Numbered from the stretch's first letter, positions 18,108 through 27,695 are shown. The stretch: 64,000 bases of DNA from Candidatus Heimdallarchaeota archaeon (GCA_030603365.1 JAUVXV010000012.1:62001-126000), one strand, 5' to 3'. Notes: generated by a model from the letters alone, not told the origin. Numbers and translations are program-made.

Positions 18108-19892
18108 ATGACAAAGGAAATAATCTCATGGGATTTATCAGAACTCTATGAAAACGTAGATGGATCCAGAATCAAAGAGGATATGCAAAAAGTCGAAAAA
18201 CTAGCAGAAAAGTTTAGAAAAAATATCAAGGGTAAGTTAAACGAAATAAATTTAACTCCATTAAAATTAAAAGAATATTTTAAACTCTATGAGGAAATTG
18301 CAGAAGCTAGATTTTACCTTAGACTGTATTCTTCTTTAATGTATTCTACAACTTCTCAAGATGATGATGTTAAAAATCTTCACTCAAAAATACAAGAATT
18401 TGTTTCAAATATTTCTGAAAAAACACTCTTTTTTGAGTTAGAGTTAAATGAGATAGAAGAGAACAAATTTGAAGATTTACTTAATTCAGCTGAATTAAGC
18501 AATTATAAACATGAGATGGAATATACTCGTAGAAAGAAACCTCACCAACTATCTGAAAAGGAAGAGCAAATCATTCTAATGAAAGATATAACTGGTCAAG
18601 AGGGATTTATTAAGCTCTATAATGAAATTGAAAGTGGTTTTGTACATGAATTCGAAGTTGATGACGAAACCAAATCTCTTACCACTTCAGAGTTGTTTTC
18701 ATACATGTATAACCAAGATAAGGATATTAGAAAACGAGCATTGAGAACCTTAGTTACCAGATATCAAGAGAATGAGCTTGCTTTTACACACATTTACAAT
18801 AATGTGATGAAAGATTGGGGATTGGAGAATAAAAGAAGAAACTACACAAATCCAATTTCTAGAAGGAATCTTGAGAATGAAGTCAGTGACACAGCAGTAG
18901 AAACACTTGGAAATGTAACATCTGAAAGTAACCAGTTAGTCGAGAAATATTATAATCTTAAAAAGAAAATCCTTGGTCTCTCTGAATTAAGAATGTCTGA
19001 TATCTATGCACCAGTTGGTGAAGTATCCAAAGAATACACTTATCCCGAAGCTATTGAATTAGTCAAAAAGGCTAATGAAGAATTTGATCCAAGTTTCGCT
19101 TCAATTGTTGATGAAATGTATAAGAGAAACCATATAGATGTTACTCCTAGAAAAGGAAAACAAGGTGGTGCTTTCTGTAGCTATGGTAAGCAAAAGAAAT
19201 ATCCATATGTATTTGTCAATTTCACCGGAAATATTGATTCAGTTCTAACTTTAGCTCATGAATTAGGACATGCAACACATCACTACAATATTCAACAGAA
19301 TCAAACCATGATCAATATTGGTTCATCCTTACCAGTTGCTGAAATAGCCTCAGTTTTCAATGAAATGGTAGCTTTTGATTACCTTATGAAACAGGATCTT
19401 TCCAAAGAAGAAAAGATTATCCTTCTAGCCAATCATATAGAGGGCAATTTTGGAACATCTCATAGACAAAATGCTTTCTATCATTTCGAAAGGAGAATTC
19501 ATGAATTAATGAAAAACAAACTTCCTACAGCTGATGATTACAAGGATATCTATATTGAAGAAATGGAAAAAATGTTTGGAAACTCAGTTTCTCACATCAA
19601 GGAAGATTATGCAAGTTACTGGAGTGTGGTAAGTCATTTCATTCAAGTTCCTTTCTATGTTTATGCATATAATATGTCTAATCTCTTGGTCATAGCACTC
19701 TATCAGATGTATCTAGAAGAGAAAGATGAATTTGTTCCTAAGTTCATAGAATTACTATCAGTAGGTACTTCAAAAACACCAGCTGAAATGCTTGCTAAAA
19801 TGGGCATTGATCTAGATGATCCAACATTCTGGCAGAAAGGAATCAGTTATCTATCATTTAAAATTGATGAACTAAAGGAATTAATTGGTTGA
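18108..19892 (+). CDS. pepF: Oligoendopeptidase F (M3 family)
   Basis: The 594-residue product has the length and zinc signature of M3B oligoendopeptidase F: HELGH at residues 384-388 within LAHELGHATHHY, with the downstream Glu ligand in VFNEMVAFDYL about 25 residues later. The N-terminal helical region starting WDLSELYENV is typical. It degrades peptides of roughly 7-17 residues in the cytosol, feeding free amino acids to catabolism; this fits the peptide-binding-type proteins, TldD/E and glutamate dehydrogenase in the window. It has its own promoter region (about 180 bases to the divergent gene) and no operon partner is certain, though the PHP gene follows by 51 bases. Confidence 0.94.
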   Translation: MTKEIISWDLSELYENVDGSRIKEDMQKVEKLAEKFRKNIKGKLNEINLTPLKLKEYFKLYEEIAEARFYLRLYSSLMYSTTSQDDDVKNLHSKIQEFVSNISEKTLFFELELNEIEENKFEDLLNSAELSNYKHEMEYTRRKKPHQLSEKEEQIILMKDITGQEGFIKLYNEIESGFVHEFEVDDETKSLTTSELFSYMYNQDKDIRKRALRTLVTRYQENELAFTHIYNNVMKDWGLENKRRNYTNPISRRNLENEVSDTAVETLGNVTSESNQLVEKYYNLKKKILGLSELRMSDIYAPVGEVSKEYTYPEAIELVKKANEEFDPSFASIVDEMYKRNHIDVTPRKGKQGGAFCSYGKQKKYPYVFVNFTGNIDSVLTLAHELGHATHHYNIQQNQTMINIGSSLPVAEIASVFNEMVAFDYLMKQDLSKEEKIILLANHIEGNFGTSHRQNAFYHFERRIHELMKNKLPTADDYKDIYIEEMEKMFGNSVSHIKEDYASYWSVVSHFIQVPFYVYAYNMSNLLVIALYQMYLEEKDEFVPKFIELLSVGTSKTPAEMLAKMGIDLDDPTFWQKGISYLSFKIDELKELIG

Positions 19893-19943
19893 AATTCAAA
19901 AAAAGAGCAAAAATTTGATAAAAGAAGAGAATAAATCTAAAAT

Positions 19944-20597
19944 ATGAAACTTACAGATTTTCTTACTCTTACTTATCTTTCTGATGGTGCATTAGGACCA
20001 GCTGAACATCTAAGAAGATTAATTGTTCAAGGTTTAGATGCAGTTGCAATTACCGACCATGTCGATTCAAGTACAATAGATCATGTTCTTAATACACTAG
20101 ATAAGATACGATATGATTTCGAAGAGCATATTACTTTTCTTCCAGGTGTAGAAATAACTCATGTGCTTCCTTCCCAAATCCCTGAATTAGCTAGAAAAGC
20201 AAAACAAAGAAATTTCCTTGTAGTAATTCATGGTGAAACCATTGTAGAACCTGTCATTCCAGGAACAAATGAAGCAGCTGTAAAATGTTCAGAAGTGGAT
20301 ATTCTTGCACATCCTAGTATTCTAACTTTTAAAGAAGCTAAATGGGCAAAAGATAATGAAGTTTTTCTAGAGATAACAACAAGAGGTGGGCACTCATTGG
20401 GAAATGGTTTAGTAGCAGAATTAGCTATGAAAACTGGAGCTAAGATGATACTTAATACTGATTCTCATTCACCAAGAGATTTTATCAGTCATGAATTGAG
20501 AGAGAAAACAGCTCTTGGATCAGGGATACCAAGGAGTATGTTTGAAGAGATGTTTGTAAAGAATCCAGAAGAAATAATAAAGCGTATAATGAAATAA
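19944..20597 (+). CDS. PHP-domain phosphoesterase-like protein lacking the HxH motif
   Basis: The 217-residue product matches the short archaeal PHP family annotated as histidinol-phosphatase-like: AITDHVD (about 34-40), LPGVEITHV, VVIHGETIVEP, DILAHPS and NTDSHSP are all present. The first metal-binding motif, normally DLHTHTxxSDG, reads DFLTLTYLSDG here, so both His are Leu (residues 7 and 9, CTT codons). The remaining ligands are intact, so it may bind fewer metals or be inactive. It is followed within 2 to 11 bases by the Ddn-like gene, suggesting co-transcription. No histidine biosynthesis genes are nearby, so histidinol phosphate is an unlikely substrate. Confidence 0.8.
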   Translation: MKLTDFLTLTYLSDGALGPAEHLRRLIVQGLDAVAITDHVDSSTIDHVLNTLDKIRYDFEEHITFLPGVEITHVLPSQIPELARKAKQRNFLVVIHGETIVEPVIPGTNEAAVKCSEVDILAHPSILTFKEAKWAKDNEVFLEITTRGGHSLGNGLVAELAMKTGAKMILNTDSHSPRDFISHELREKTALGSGIPRSMFEEMFVKNPEEIIKRIMK

Positions 20598-20607
20598 AGT
20601 GAAAGCA

Positions 20608-21138
20608 ATGTCTGAAGTATTCAAATTAGGAGAAAAATCGATAGTTGCAATGCATGAAAAGAGAACAACAGGATTTAAGCTCTTTAATAAAATATTAAAT
20701 GTAGTATTCATTTCTCTCTATAGTATTTATCTACTACCCCTTTTCGGTGTAGGTAGAAAGATGGTGTTAGTTCATACAATCGGTAGAAAAACAGGGAAGA
20801 AGAGAACTACTCCAACATTGATATTTACCTTCTATACAAGTAAATTAACATTATATGTAGCAAGAGGAAGAAAAGCTCATTGGCTGAAAAATATTCTAGC
20901 TACCGATAGTGGGATGATTAATATCCAGAAGGGGTTTAGAAAGATGAAAGTTTTAGCATCTTTGGTAGAAGATAAAGAAGAGAAATTCAAACATTTGAAA
21001 TATTACTTTGAAGAACTTCCTGAGGCTAAAGGAATATTTGGATATGATAAAGGAAAGCATGGAGATGTTTTCAGTACAGAGGAATTTATAAGAATTTTAA
21101 ACATCATAGAATTCGTTCAACTAGAACCTGTAGAATAG
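20608..21138 (+). CDS. Ddn/F420-dependent nitroreductase-like flavin protein
   Basis: The product (176 residues) fits the deazaflavin-dependent nitroreductase (DDN) family, a split-barrel fold. The key block is VLVHTIGRKTGKKRTTPTL followed by LYVARGRKAHWLKNI, where family members bind F420 or FMN through the GRKSG-type loop and the Trp/Lys region. An N-terminal hydrophobic segment (about 26-44) may bind the membrane. I start at ATG 20608 because GTGA at 20599 resembles a ribosome-binding site; GTG 20599 is the alternative. It overlaps the convergent nucleotidyltransferase gene by 22 bases. Cofactor and substrate are not established. Confidence 0.7.
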   Translation: MSEVFKLGEKSIVAMHEKRTTGFKLFNKILNVVFISLYSIYLLPLFGVGRKMVLVHTIGRKTGKKRTTPTLIFTFYTSKLTLYVARGRKAHWLKNILATDSGMINIQKGFRKMKVLASLVEDKEEKFKHLKYYFEELPEAKGIFGYDKGKHGDVFSTEEFIRILNIIEFVQLEPVE

Positions 21139-21965
21139 AGTTTCTTTTCTTCAAACTTCTTAGCTTCTTCAAGACACATTTTCAGTATTTCAAAACCAGT
21201 AGAGATAATTCTTCTTAGTGTTTGCGAATTTGAGAAATCTTCCATGAATGCGATCCAACCCTCATAGTAAAAATCTTTATAGCTTTCAGCTATCAGATGA
21301 TACTCACATTTTACTAATTCTACAGCGATGGAAGTTCTATTCAATTCCCATAAATCAAGAGGTTCATCAGATGATTGACTAATCAATCTTACAGGAGAGG
21401 GTGAAACTCTCCAAGTTATTCTTCTTATCATTGTCCATAAATCCAATCCTGTTCTGTCAATCATGGACATTGGTTGAGAGGGGAGAAATTCTTCCAGTTT
21501 AAGCAAATTATTCAAGTCATATTGTTTTATTGCATCATTAGAAGGATTATTCTCAAATTCAGGATTTCCTATTAATGGATATATTCCAGTTTTTTTTGGG
21601 AAAACAAAATCAACCTGATCTACAATATCATTAATTTTTATGATTTGAGTTCTGGGTAGATGAAAATAGTTAGGGTTTTGTTCAATGAATCTATTTTCAT
21701 ACATCTCTGATATATTCACAGATTCGTGAAATGAATTATCATCATCGAGAAAATTTGAATGTTTGTGGACTTTAAGGTGTATATCTACATCACTAAGAAC
21801 AGGAACATAGTCAATAAAACTAGTCCATTCTTTAGTTGCAGAACCTTTAGCATACGCATATTCTAAAGATTTCGAGTAATACTCTTCAAATATGTCTTTC
21901 CATATATTTAAGCAAGAATCAACTTCTTTTCTTGCTTGTTTCATATATGCAGAATATTCACTCAT
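21117..21965 (-). CDS. Nucleotidyltransferase-superfamily protein
   Basis: The 282-residue product has a DNA polymerase beta-type nucleotidyltransferase core: GS at residues 41-42, DVD at 59-61 (SDVDIHLKV), and a third acidic strand at about D119 (VDQVDFVF). Between GS and DVD there is an unusually long loop. The C-terminal half is helical. Such proteins transfer nucleotides to small molecules, RNA or proteins; the family member cannot be named. It is a single gene on the minus strand, tail to tail with the Ddn-like gene (22-base overlap). An antitoxin-like or tRNA-acting role cannot be inferred from the neighbourhood. Confidence 0.6.
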   Translation of the reverse strand: MSEYSAYMKQARKEVDSCLNIWKDIFEEYYSKSLEYAYAKGSATKEWTSFIDYVPVLSDVDIHLKVHKHSNFLDDDNSFHESVNISEMYENRFIEQNPNYFHLPRTQIIKINDIVDQVDFVFPKKTGIYPLIGNPEFENNPSNDAIKQYDLNNLLKLEEFLPSQPMSMIDRTGLDLWTMIRRITWRVSPSPVRLISQSSDEPLDLWELNRTSIAVELVKCEYHLIAESYKDFYYEGWIAFMEDFSNSQTLRRIISTGFEILKMCLEEAKKFEEKKLYSTGSS

Positions 21966-22102
21966 ATTTTTAGAGCTGATAAATATAATTTAAACTTTAT
22001 TTCTGCTAGGTATTTCTTCTATCTCTTCAGATTTTGAGAAAAAAGCAGCTTTTTAAATGTTTAAATACTAATCTCCTCAATTTACTATTGGAAGAGAATC
22101 AT

Positions 22103-23416
22103 ATGAGTTTTGAGAGAGATAAAGGTGATGAACTTTTCTCACAATTTAAATTCCTTGAAGCCTTTCGATGGTATCTCAAAGCTCGAGAAATTTTTTACAT
22201 AAAAGGGAAAGAAGAGGAACTAAGAGCAATTGAAGTGAAGATAGCTAGATGTTTTGCTCTATTAGGTCAAAGAGAAGAAGCAGTAGATATCCTAATAGAA
22301 CTTGCTGAACAAACAAAAGAACGATTTCTAGTTGATGAATATTATTTAGTTGTACTTGAGTTAATTGCAACCTATTTTGCTTATGGTTATTATGAAGAAG
22401 GAAGAGAATTATTAGAGCAACTTGAAGAAGATCAAATTAATGTTTCAAATCCTCAAGTTTTCTTTAGATATTGGCAAACTAGGGCACAGATATTAATTGT
22501 AAATCACCGTTTAGTAGATGCAAGAGAAACTGTTCATTTCCTAATGGATAAAGCAAAAGAAATCGGGAATGAACCTTACTTTTATGAATTACAAGTCTTA
22601 GAAGCTCAAATTGATGCAGAAGAAGGAGAAGTCCTTAAAGCATATTCAAGTGTAGATGAAGCTTACAAGTACTTTGAAAAAACTCCTTTTGAGAGATCAG
22701 CATTTGAGAAGAAAATCATCTTGTCTCAGTTTGTTGAAGAACCTGAAGTGACAATCAAATTGATTGATGAATATCTTGAAAGATATCAACCTGATGATTT
22801 CCATCCACTAATGTTCAATGCACAAAGAATTGAACTAGAATTGAGATCAGAAAGAATAACTCCTGAAGAAGCCGTAGAAAAGGGAGAAAGATTGCTCTTT
22901 TCAGCTGAAAGTATTGAACAACTAGAGTTATCAGCAAAAGTAAGAAGACTCATGGCTGGATTATACCAAGCAATAGGTAAACCAAATGAATCGTTCAAAT
23001 CCTTTGAAAAAGCGAAGAACTACTTTAAGAAACAAAAACTAGAATACGAAGAAGCAGTAACAATTTTTATTTATCTACCTGCTTTATTACAGTTCCACTC
23101 AGCGAAATTATTGGGACTAACTGGGTATTTAGGAGGACCACGAATAAAAAATTCTGCAGCGATTGAACAAATGGATTTAGCCCTTGAAATAGAGAGAATT
23201 CAAGAAATATTTGAAGAATATGAAGATTATGTCCGAGCGAAAATGGCTCAATTCTTCTTACTTTCATATAAGATATCAATGATTGGTATGAATAAGGAAT
23301 TTAAGAATTCTATAACAGAAATAAATGATATCTATCAATGGATGTTGGACAAAGGAGAGCTCCATTATTCGGAAATGATTGGACAATTTTTAGAACTAAT
23401 TAATCAATTTAAATAG
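22103..23416 (+). CDS. TPR-like helical repeat protein
   Basis: The 437-residue product consists of paired helices with TPR character (for example KFLEAFRWYLKAREIF, then CFALLGQREEAVDILIEL, YGYYEEGRELLEQL). No signal peptide is seen, so it is probably a cytosolic scaffold. ATG 22103 is chosen over a TTG at 22034, because TTTAAATA at about 22060 is a plausible TATA box and GGAAGAG precedes the ATG. The next gene begins 11 bases after the stop, so these two are very likely an operon. Binding partners are unknown. Confidence 0.7.
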   Translation: MSFERDKGDELFSQFKFLEAFRWYLKAREIFYIKGKEEELRAIEVKIARCFALLGQREEAVDILIELAEQTKERFLVDEYYLVVLELIATYFAYGYYEEGRELLEQLEEDQINVSNPQVFFRYWQTRAQILIVNHRLVDARETVHFLMDKAKEIGNEPYFYELQVLEAQIDAEEGEVLKAYSSVDEAYKYFEKTPFERSAFEKKIILSQFVEEPEVTIKLIDEYLERYQPDDFHPLMFNAQRIELELRSERITPEEAVEKGERLLFSAESIEQLELSAKVRRLMAGLYQAIGKPNESFKSFEKAKNYFKKQKLEYEEAVTIFIYLPALLQFHSAKLLGLTGYLGGPRIKNSAAIEQMDLALEIERIQEIFEEYEDYVRAKMAQFFLLSYKISMIGMNKEFKNSITEINDIYQWMLDKGELHYSEMIGQFLELINQFK

Positions 23417-23427
23417 AGTGAGATAAT

Positions 23428-24234
23428 ATGAAGCGTTATAATCCAAATGAGAGAATACAACTTTATCATCCCGCTCACGAATTCCTTAATCTACTCAGTA
23501 AAGAAATAGAAAGTGAAATAGAATTAGGTGTGTTCGAAGATATCATCATCGATTCTCCTACCTCGAAGAATCAAAAATCAATTAACAAAAAATTACCAGA
23601 TCCAGCTGAAAGGCTACTAATCCTAGCATTAACCGCGAAGGAGATGGCTGACAAAAACAAAACTGATGAAAGAAATATTCTTTTTACTCTATCACGAATT
23701 CCACAATTTGTATTTCCTAATTTCAGTAAAGTAAATATTAAACTATACTCACAAGCTGAGCTAGAGGAAGTTCTGGATTTTGTTAAGATGTTTAACATGT
23801 ATCTTCCTCAACATTCACCAAGATATGATACAAAAACAATGATTTCATTGAAAATAGAATATTATGTGAATTCTTATCTTTATTTCGCGAAATCAATGAT
23901 CGAAAAACGCTTTCCTTACGCCACAGATTACTATGATTTTTTGAATTTTTTAATAAATGAGTTCTTTACGATTTTAAAACCACAGAGCGCAGAAAATGAG
24001 AAAGAAGTTCAAAGTATTGCATTGATACTAAAGAATTTCCTAAACTATACTACCATAGTTTATTTTCTTGAAAACTTTCCAGAGCAGATGAAGAAAGTAA
24101 TTTTTATACTAAATAATATTAATGGATTGAAATTAGACCATAATGAGAGGGAATTACTTAGAGATCTTTTGAAAGATTCAATACTAATTAACAAAAAAGA
24201 CAGAGAAATATTTCTGGACAAAATTAACTTTTGA
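23428..24234 (+). CDS. Unknown soluble helical protein, co-transcribed with TPR protein
   Basis: The 268-residue product is not recognised. It is helical and charged, with no Cys cluster, signal peptide or transmembrane helix; segments such as AERLLILALTAKEMADK and ELLRDLLKDSILINKKDREIFLDKINF suggest a helical bundle. GTGAG sits 8 bases upstream of the ATG. Its 11-base distance from the TPR gene suggests the two products work together. It is tail to tail with the MgtE-like gene (4 bases). Confidence 0.6.
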   Translation: MKRYNPNERIQLYHPAHEFLNLLSKEIESEIELGVFEDIIIDSPTSKNQKSINKKLPDPAERLLILALTAKEMADKNKTDERNILFTLSRIPQFVFPNFSKVNIKLYSQAELEEVLDFVKMFNMYLPQHSPRYDTKTMISLKIEYYVNSYLYFAKSMIEKRFPYATDYYDFLNFLINEFFTILKPQSAENEKEVQSIALILKNFLNYTTIVYFLENFPEQMKKVIFILNNINGLKLDHNERELLRDLLKDSILINKKDREIFLDKINF

Positions 24235-24238
24235 TATT

Positions 24239-25468
24239 TTAAAATAATAAAAAGAAAATTAGAACCAATATTGTGGTAGTAATTAAGTCTGCGCTAGAAC
24301 TTAACAAGGGATTAACCAAGTTATCGGGATCTAATCCAAGCCTGAAAGTTACGAATGAAGCAGATAAAGCGATGAAACTTACTATCAGAAATGATAAGAG
24401 GTTTGTTAAGATTAATAGGCCTAAAATAGTCCAATAAATTGGGAAGTTTATGTTTTGCGGAAACAAAGCAACTCCCAAGATGCTCATTAATGTGACTATA
24501 ATCATAGCAGCTGTTATAATTCCAAAGAAATTTATTGAAAATTCCTTAGTTTTTAATGATTTAAAAGAAGGTTTTATTGTTCCCAAATGGAGTTTTGTTG
24601 TTGTAGTATTTGCCAGAATGGAATTCTGACTACCAACTGTACTTATTAATGCAGGATAAAAAACAAGGAGTATAGGAACAGCTGATAAGTCAGCGATAAA
24701 TATGGCTAAAACTGATCCTGTTCCTGCTGCAATGAGGTTCGTTATAGTTAGAACAGGGATAGATTGCTTTATTCCTTTCATGAAATAACTTTTTTTTCTG
24801 AATTTAATGAAAGAAATAAAAAGGAAAACTAAAACTAATACTATTATAGGTATTCCGAGGTAAAAATGGAGATGAGAAAAAGATTCCCAAGGTCTGTACA
24901 ACAAACAGATTGAGAAGAATATTATTGTTATAAGAATATCATTCAAGGATGAAGTTATTGGATAAGCATAAACATCAGGATCACCATTCTTTTTGAAGAT
25001 AACAAATGTAAGTGCAAAAGTTATAAACATTGAAATAGTTGCTGTTAAAATGAAAGTTGTAAACGTTATTGAGAAAATCTGCAATACCTCAACTGGTTGT
25101 GTTACTAATTTTAGAAATATTCCAATAACAGAAGTTACACTTCCTATTAGTATTGCATCATATATTGATATGAACAATATCATGATAATTAAATGTAAGA
25201 AACTCTCAGAATTTTTTTTCCATACAGGTTTTATTGTACCTAAATGTAAAGCTGTTCCCAATTTTCCAGTAAGAATCCCATTTATGTCTCCTCTTACAGT
25301 AAGGAGAAGGGGGTAAATAAGAAAAACCCAAGGGATCGATTCCTCTAAAGATCTGAGTAAGGTTGCTGCACTACCCGCTGCTAATCCACCTAGGTCAAAA
25401 ATCATTCCCCCTAATACTGCTAACGTAAAGCCAGCAAAAACGGAGAAAGGAGAACGATTCTTTATCAT
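24239..25468 (-). CDS. MgtE/SLC41-like divalent cation transporter
   Basis: The 409-residue product is an integral membrane protein with about ten helices in two homologous halves, each with the MgtE transmembrane-domain pattern: PLLLTVRGDINGILTGKLGTALHLG in the first (quoted in part: RGDINGILTGKLGTALHLG) and FYPALISTVGSQNSILANTT in the second, plus GLDPDNLVNPLLSSSADLITT at the end of the second half with an acidic pore residue. No cytosolic N-domain or CBS domains are present, as in SLC41-type or archaeal two-domain forms. It probably moves magnesium or a related divalent cation. Single gene. Confidence 0.75.
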   Translation of the reverse strand: MIKNRSPFSVFAGFTLAVLGGMIFDLGGLAAGSAATLLRSLEESIPWVFLIYPLLLTVRGDINGILTGKLGTALHLGTIKPVWKKNSESFLHLIIMILFISIYDAILIGSVTSVIGIFLKLVTQPVEVLQIFSITFTTFILTATISMFITFALTFVIFKKNGDPDVYAYPITSSLNDILITIIFFSICLLYRPWESFSHLHFYLGIPIIVLVLVFLFISFIKFRKKSYFMKGIKQSIPVLTITNLIAAGTGSVLAIFIADLSAVPILLVFYPALISTVGSQNSILANTTTTKLHLGTIKPSFKSLKTKEFSINFFGIITAAMIIVTLMSILGVALFPQNINFPIYWTILGLLILTNLLSFLIVSFIALSASFVTFRLGLDPDNLVNPLLSSSADLITTTILVLIFFLLF

Positions 25469-25543
25469 AATTGAGTTAAAGGGAAAAAATATTAATAAAG
25501 ATAATTGTTACTTGCTAAAAGAGAAAAAAGAATCATTAACAGC

Positions 25544-25906
25544 TCAAAGTTGTTTTATTCCTAATTTCTCAATTAGTTCTATTCTTCTTTTTGCTAATGC
25601 AAAGAATGTTTCAGATATTTCAATTGTTTTTCCAAGCTTTGGATCTATTTCTAACAATTTCTTATAATACTTTGAAAAAGGAGTGTCTCCACTTGCAAAA
25701 TCATTAGCTATCTTCTTTGCTCCTTCGTAATCTTGTTGCAAAAGCAAATATGAAAAACTCAGATTAGGATTCACTTCAATATCTTCTTTTGGTATTAAAT
25801 CTAAATTTAGAAGTAATATCCAAGAGAGGGTATCAAATATTTCTGGGTTAACTTGATCACAAATCTTCTTCAAATCAACATATCTTTCTTCTCTAACTGT
25901 ACTCAT
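25544..25906 (-). CDS. Small helical protein of unknown function
   Basis: The product (120 residues) is not recognised. It has a TPR-like amphipathic region (LQQDYEGAKKIANDFASG) and ends in a lysine-rich helix. ATG 25906 is chosen because the GTGATT immediately upstream (at 25915) is complementary to the archaeal 16S rRNA 3' end; the frame itself opens at GTG 25915. It lies alone between the MgtE-like gene and the winged-helix gene, all on the minus strand. Confidence 0.55.
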   Translation of the reverse strand: MSTVREERYVDLKKICDQVNPEIFDTLSWILLLNLDLIPKEDIEVNPNLSFSYLLLQQDYEGAKKIANDFASGDTPFSKYYKKLLEIDPKLGKTIEISETFFALAKRRIELIEKLGIKQL

Positions 25907-25989
25907 GATAATCACAATGTTATTAACAACAATTCTGTGAAGTATTTATATTTTTTTACTTCTAATCCGTATAATGTTCTAGAAAATAC

Positions 25990-26931
25990 TCATTTTATTG
26001 CCAATACTAGGATAATTTCTCTCAGGAAAATTAATTCTACGTTTTCTTCGTCAAAAGTTTCTGAAACTAATGCTTTCAATTCTTCAGGATCAAATTGTTT
26101 TAGTTCACCAATAGCTTTACGTGGAGTAAAAATCTGAAATCCATAAGTCAAATGACGCAAAGCTTCAAAGAGATAACTTTCGAAATTCAAAATCTCATAG
26201 AAAGCAACCTTTGCTCCTGGTTTTAAAATTCTATGAACCTCTTTTATAAAAGCTCTAGAGTCTTTTTTGTTTAGAAAACCTAGACTTAAAATTGAGTTTA
26301 TTCTGTCTAAATAGTCCATTTTTAAAGGAATATTATCAGGACTAGCTCTGAGTTTTTGGTAATAAGGCACTTGAGTTTCTTTTGAGTATGGTAAGAGTAT
26401 GTTAAAACGATTTTGTGTATCTACTTCTGAAGCTGAAACACATTCATTACACAATTCTGGAACAAGAAATTCAGGATTATTAGGGCTAATTACCCCATAA
26501 TTCATTTCCTTCAAACAACCCATTGTTCGAACGCACATTTCATTCAAAATACCGATTAATTGACTCAACATACCCTCAAAAATCGAACTTACTCCCCAAA
26601 AGAGAGCCCGTTGTAATTCACTTTTACCTGGTTCTGTAATTTCTAGAAATGTCTTGTAACCTTGACCTGGTATCGACTTGGTTTGAATTAAATCTGATTT
26701 TTCTAGTTTATCAAAAATTGCATAAAAGGAACTTTCAGGTTTTCTTTCTATACTTTCATGTTTAGTACGAAGAACGCTAATCATTTCACCTTTATAAACA
26801 GGTTCAGAAGATCTATTTAGAATTTTGAGAATCTCTAATTCTATCCAATTAACAGAGAAAACTGTTAAGAGATTTTTATCATTTTTAGATATTTCGTCTT
26901 GCAATATATCTTCTTTCTTTGTTTTAGACAT
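25990..26931 (-). CDS. PadR-like winged-helix domain fused to methyltransferase-like domain
   Basis: The 313-residue product combines two parts. Residues about 25-115 form a winged helix-turn-helix of PadR type (WIELEILKILNRSS, then KPESSFYAIFDKLEKSDLI and a wing with GYKTFLEITEPGK). Residues about 200-313 resemble the C-terminal half of a class I methyltransferase (FIKEVHRILKPGAKVAFYE). The segment between has a run of Cys (CVRTMGC, CNEC) that could bind metal. I see no GxGxG loop, so SAM binding is doubtful. It may be a transcriptional regulator sensing a ligand through the second domain. Single minus-strand gene. Confidence 0.6.
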   Translation of the reverse strand: MSKTKKEDILQDEISKNDKNLLTVFSVNWIELEILKILNRSSEPVYKGEMISVLRTKHESIERKPESSFYAIFDKLEKSDLIQTKSIPGQGYKTFLEITEPGKSELQRALFWGVSSIFEGMLSQLIGILNEMCVRTMGCLKEMNYGVISPNNPEFLVPELCNECVSASEVDTQNRFNILLPYSKETQVPYYQKLRASPDNIPLKMDYLDRINSILSLGFLNKKDSRAFIKEVHRILKPGAKVAFYEILNFESYLFEALRHLTYGFQIFTPRKAIGELKQFDPEELKALVSETFDEENVELIFLREIILVLAIK

Positions 26932-27017
26932 GATAGCACCATTATCAGAATTCTAGATGTTGAATATAAGACTTACCCTAAGAAAGTATTCCAAAAATAA
27001 AGGAAAAAAAATGAAGT

Positions 27018-27695
27018 CTAATTCTTCATTCGTTTTTTGCGAATTATAACAAGAGCACCAATTGTAAATACACCAGCAAAAGCCCACCATACCTGTGCAG
27101 GACTTTCAGTTGTATATCCCAAGTAAGAAAGTTCAATTGTACTGTCTTGTGTATCATTGTCATAGAAATGTTCATAATATCTTTTGGTTAAACCATCTAG
27201 TGGATCAATTTCCATTTCTACGAATAAGGTATAGATATCATCTGTTATTGTGAAGTTAACATAGAAAAGACCTACAGGTCCATCTGTGACATTGAATAGA
27301 GTTGTTTCTGCTTCGAATTCTTCACGAATAGTGGTATTTACAACACCTTCTACCTTATACAGATGCCAGAATAATGGAAATCCTTCACCTGTGTATTTAT
27401 TTCCATCAACTTTTACGCTTGCATAAACTTTTTCTAGATCTTCTTCAGATAATGGTCCTGGATAGAGGTCATCTTTTAATGTTACTGAAAAATTAACATT
27501 TATTGGAATATCTTCATAATATTCAACTGATTGTGTAACATTCCATGTAAAAGTGCCATCCTTTACCATTAAATCAGAATAATAAAGACCGTCAAATTCT
27601 TGAGCTGTTGCGAAACTTGTCGCAAAAGCTGAAATCATTATTATAACTAAACTTAGTTTTAAGGTTTTATTCAAATTATTTTCACCTAGTTTCAT
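27018..27695 (-). CDS. Exported surface protein with C-terminal anchor, paralogue of the 17216 protein
   Basis: The product (225 residues from ATG 27695; the frame opens 15 codons earlier) has a signal peptide (TLKLSLVIIMISAFATSFATA), one beta-rich domain and a C-terminal helix with the tail RKKRMKN. Its domain is closely similar along its whole length to that of the 17216-17920 protein, including LYPGPLSEEDL and DGNKYTGEGFPLFWHLY, but it lacks the Thr/Pro linker. The start at 27695 places the basic residues just before the hydrophobic core. Function unknown. Confidence 0.7.
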   Translation of the reverse strand: MKLGENNLNKTLKLSLVIIMISAFATSFATAQEFDGLYYSDLMVKDGTFTWNVTQSVEYYEDIPINVNFSVTLKDDLYPGPLSEEDLEKVYASVKVDGNKYTGEGFPLFWHLYKVEGVVNTTIREEFEAETTLFNVTDGPVGLFYVNFTITDDIYTLFVEMEIDPLDGLTKRYYEHFYDNDTQDSTIELSYLGYTTESPAQVWWAFAGVFTIGALVIIRKKRMKN

